DNA from: Acidimicrobiaceae bacterium
GTDB lineage: Bacteria > Actinomycetota > Acidimicrobiia > Acidimicrobiales > RAAP-2
Assembly: GCA_003164275.1 (NCBI GenBank)
Contig: PLSY01000222.1
Coordinates: 57,600 to 63,005 of the forward strand
DNA: 5,406 nt
Direction: 5' to 3'
The translations under genes and the position numbers were made by a program. Shown one piece after another: positions 5,236 to 5,406 of this stretch. Each line of letters starts with the position of its first letter. Position 1 is the stretch's first letter. The notes beneath the pieces were generated by a model. It made no database searches, was not told the origin of the DNA, and saw only the letters and a list, made by a program, of their open reading frames with translations.

Positions 5236-5240
5236 AGGAG
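5236..5240 (+). promoter_or_regulatory. Ribosome-binding site for the 45-codon ORF
   Basis: AGGAG lies six bases before the GTG at 5247. It selects this GTG over the in-frame ATG at 5163, which lies inside the 14-bp palindrome and has no such site. Confidence 0.5.
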
Positions 5241-5246
5241 CAGTCT

Positions 5247-5384
5247 GTGGAACGCAACCAGTCACCGGCTGAACTGCATATCGGCCGAACGCTCGTCCGT
5301 TCTGGCGTGCTTTCCGCGTACGAGGCCGGACTCACCGGTCGCATCGAACCGCTCGGCGCACCGGGCACAGGAGGTCCATCATGA
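5247..5384 (+). CDS. Possible 45-aa small protein coupled to the dehydrogenase gene
   Basis: I do not recognise this sequence. It starts with GTG six bases after AGGAG, encodes 45 residues beginning MERNQSPAELHIGRTLVRSG, and ends in TGA overlapping the ATG of the dehydrogenase gene (ATGA, 5381-5384). The first 32 residues could form a short amphipathic helical segment. The last 10 are Gly/Pro-rich because they are encoded over the next gene's Shine-Dalgarno site. There is no membrane segment. It could be a small co-translated protein or a leader that opens the mRNA for the dehydrogenase. Its third codon positions are only partly G/C-biased, so coding status is open. Confidence 0.42.
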   Translation: MERNQSPAELHIGRTLVRSGVLSAYEAGLTGRIEPLGAPGTGGPS

Positions 5385-5406
5385 AGGCACTCGTCTACAA
5401 GGGTCC
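5381..5406 (+). CDS. Zinc-type alcohol dehydrogenase-like protein (MDR family), 5' end
   Basis: Only the first eight codons and part of the ninth are inside the window: MKALVYKG, followed by GTCC-type bases that leave Pro or Ala undecided. ATG follows AGGAGG (5369-5374) with a six-base spacer, so the start is secure. The opening 'MKALVY.G' is the usual N-terminal strand of medium-chain, zinc-dependent NAD(P) alcohol dehydrogenases, which oxidise alcohols or reduce aldehydes in the cytoplasm. Eight residues cannot prove the family, and other MDR enzymes such as quinone reductases start similarly. The gene lies downstream of the two GAF-ANTAR regulators and a structured control region. Confidence 0.65.

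Noticed and set aside
1..5406. CRISPR array, insertion sequence, tRNA or rRNA gene
   Set aside because: I see no regularly spaced repeats, no terminal inverted repeats with a transposase, and no RNA-gene signature. The only repeats are the short ones listed.

Overview
The window is GC-rich, chromosome-like DNA from an actinobacterium. The evidence is the strong G/C preference at third codon positions, an F420-type (Ddn-family) nitroreductase, and a tandem pair of GAF-ANTAR regulators in the style common in Actinobacteria. The genus cannot be fixed from the sequence.

Layout: (i) 1-281 (+) is the 3' end of a deazaflavin (F420)-dependent nitroreductase-family gene. (ii) 282-546 is a convergent gap with two GC-rich hairpins, probably terminators. 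(iii) 2877 down to 547 (-) is a tightly packed redox/stress operon, in transcription order: a DoxX-family membrane protein, a DJ-1/PfpI (class I GATase-like) protein, a possible unrecognised 74-aa protein, and a Rossmann-fold NADP/F420 oxidoreductase-like protein. All three junctions are 4-nt stop/start overlaps (ATGA, ATGA, GTGA), which points to translational coupling. (iv) 2878-3494 is a divergent, gene-poor region with a perfect 7-bp hairpin just upstream of the DoxX gene, a doubtful minus-strand ORF, and a 7-bp dyad. (v) 3439-5102 (+) holds two consecutive GAF-ANTAR regulators. The first is preceded by a 19-codon ORF with a perfect AGGAGG site and an ATGA overlap. (vi) 5103-5246 is a repeat- and palindrome-rich control region. 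(vii) 5247-5406 (+) is a 45-codon ORF with a good ribosome-binding site, coupled by ATGA to the start of an alcohol dehydrogenase-like gene that runs off the window.

Reading together: the left half looks like cofactor (F420/NADP) and electrophile or redox stress metabolism. The right half looks like signal-responsive, RNA-level regulation (ANTAR domains are RNA-binding antiterminators) next to an MDR-family dehydrogenase. That the GAF-ANTAR pair controls the dehydrogenase or the divergent operon is inference from position only. The main unexplained items are the three short ORFs coupled to larger genes and the structured control region at 5099-5170. I see no mobile element, CRISPR array, tRNA or rRNA.
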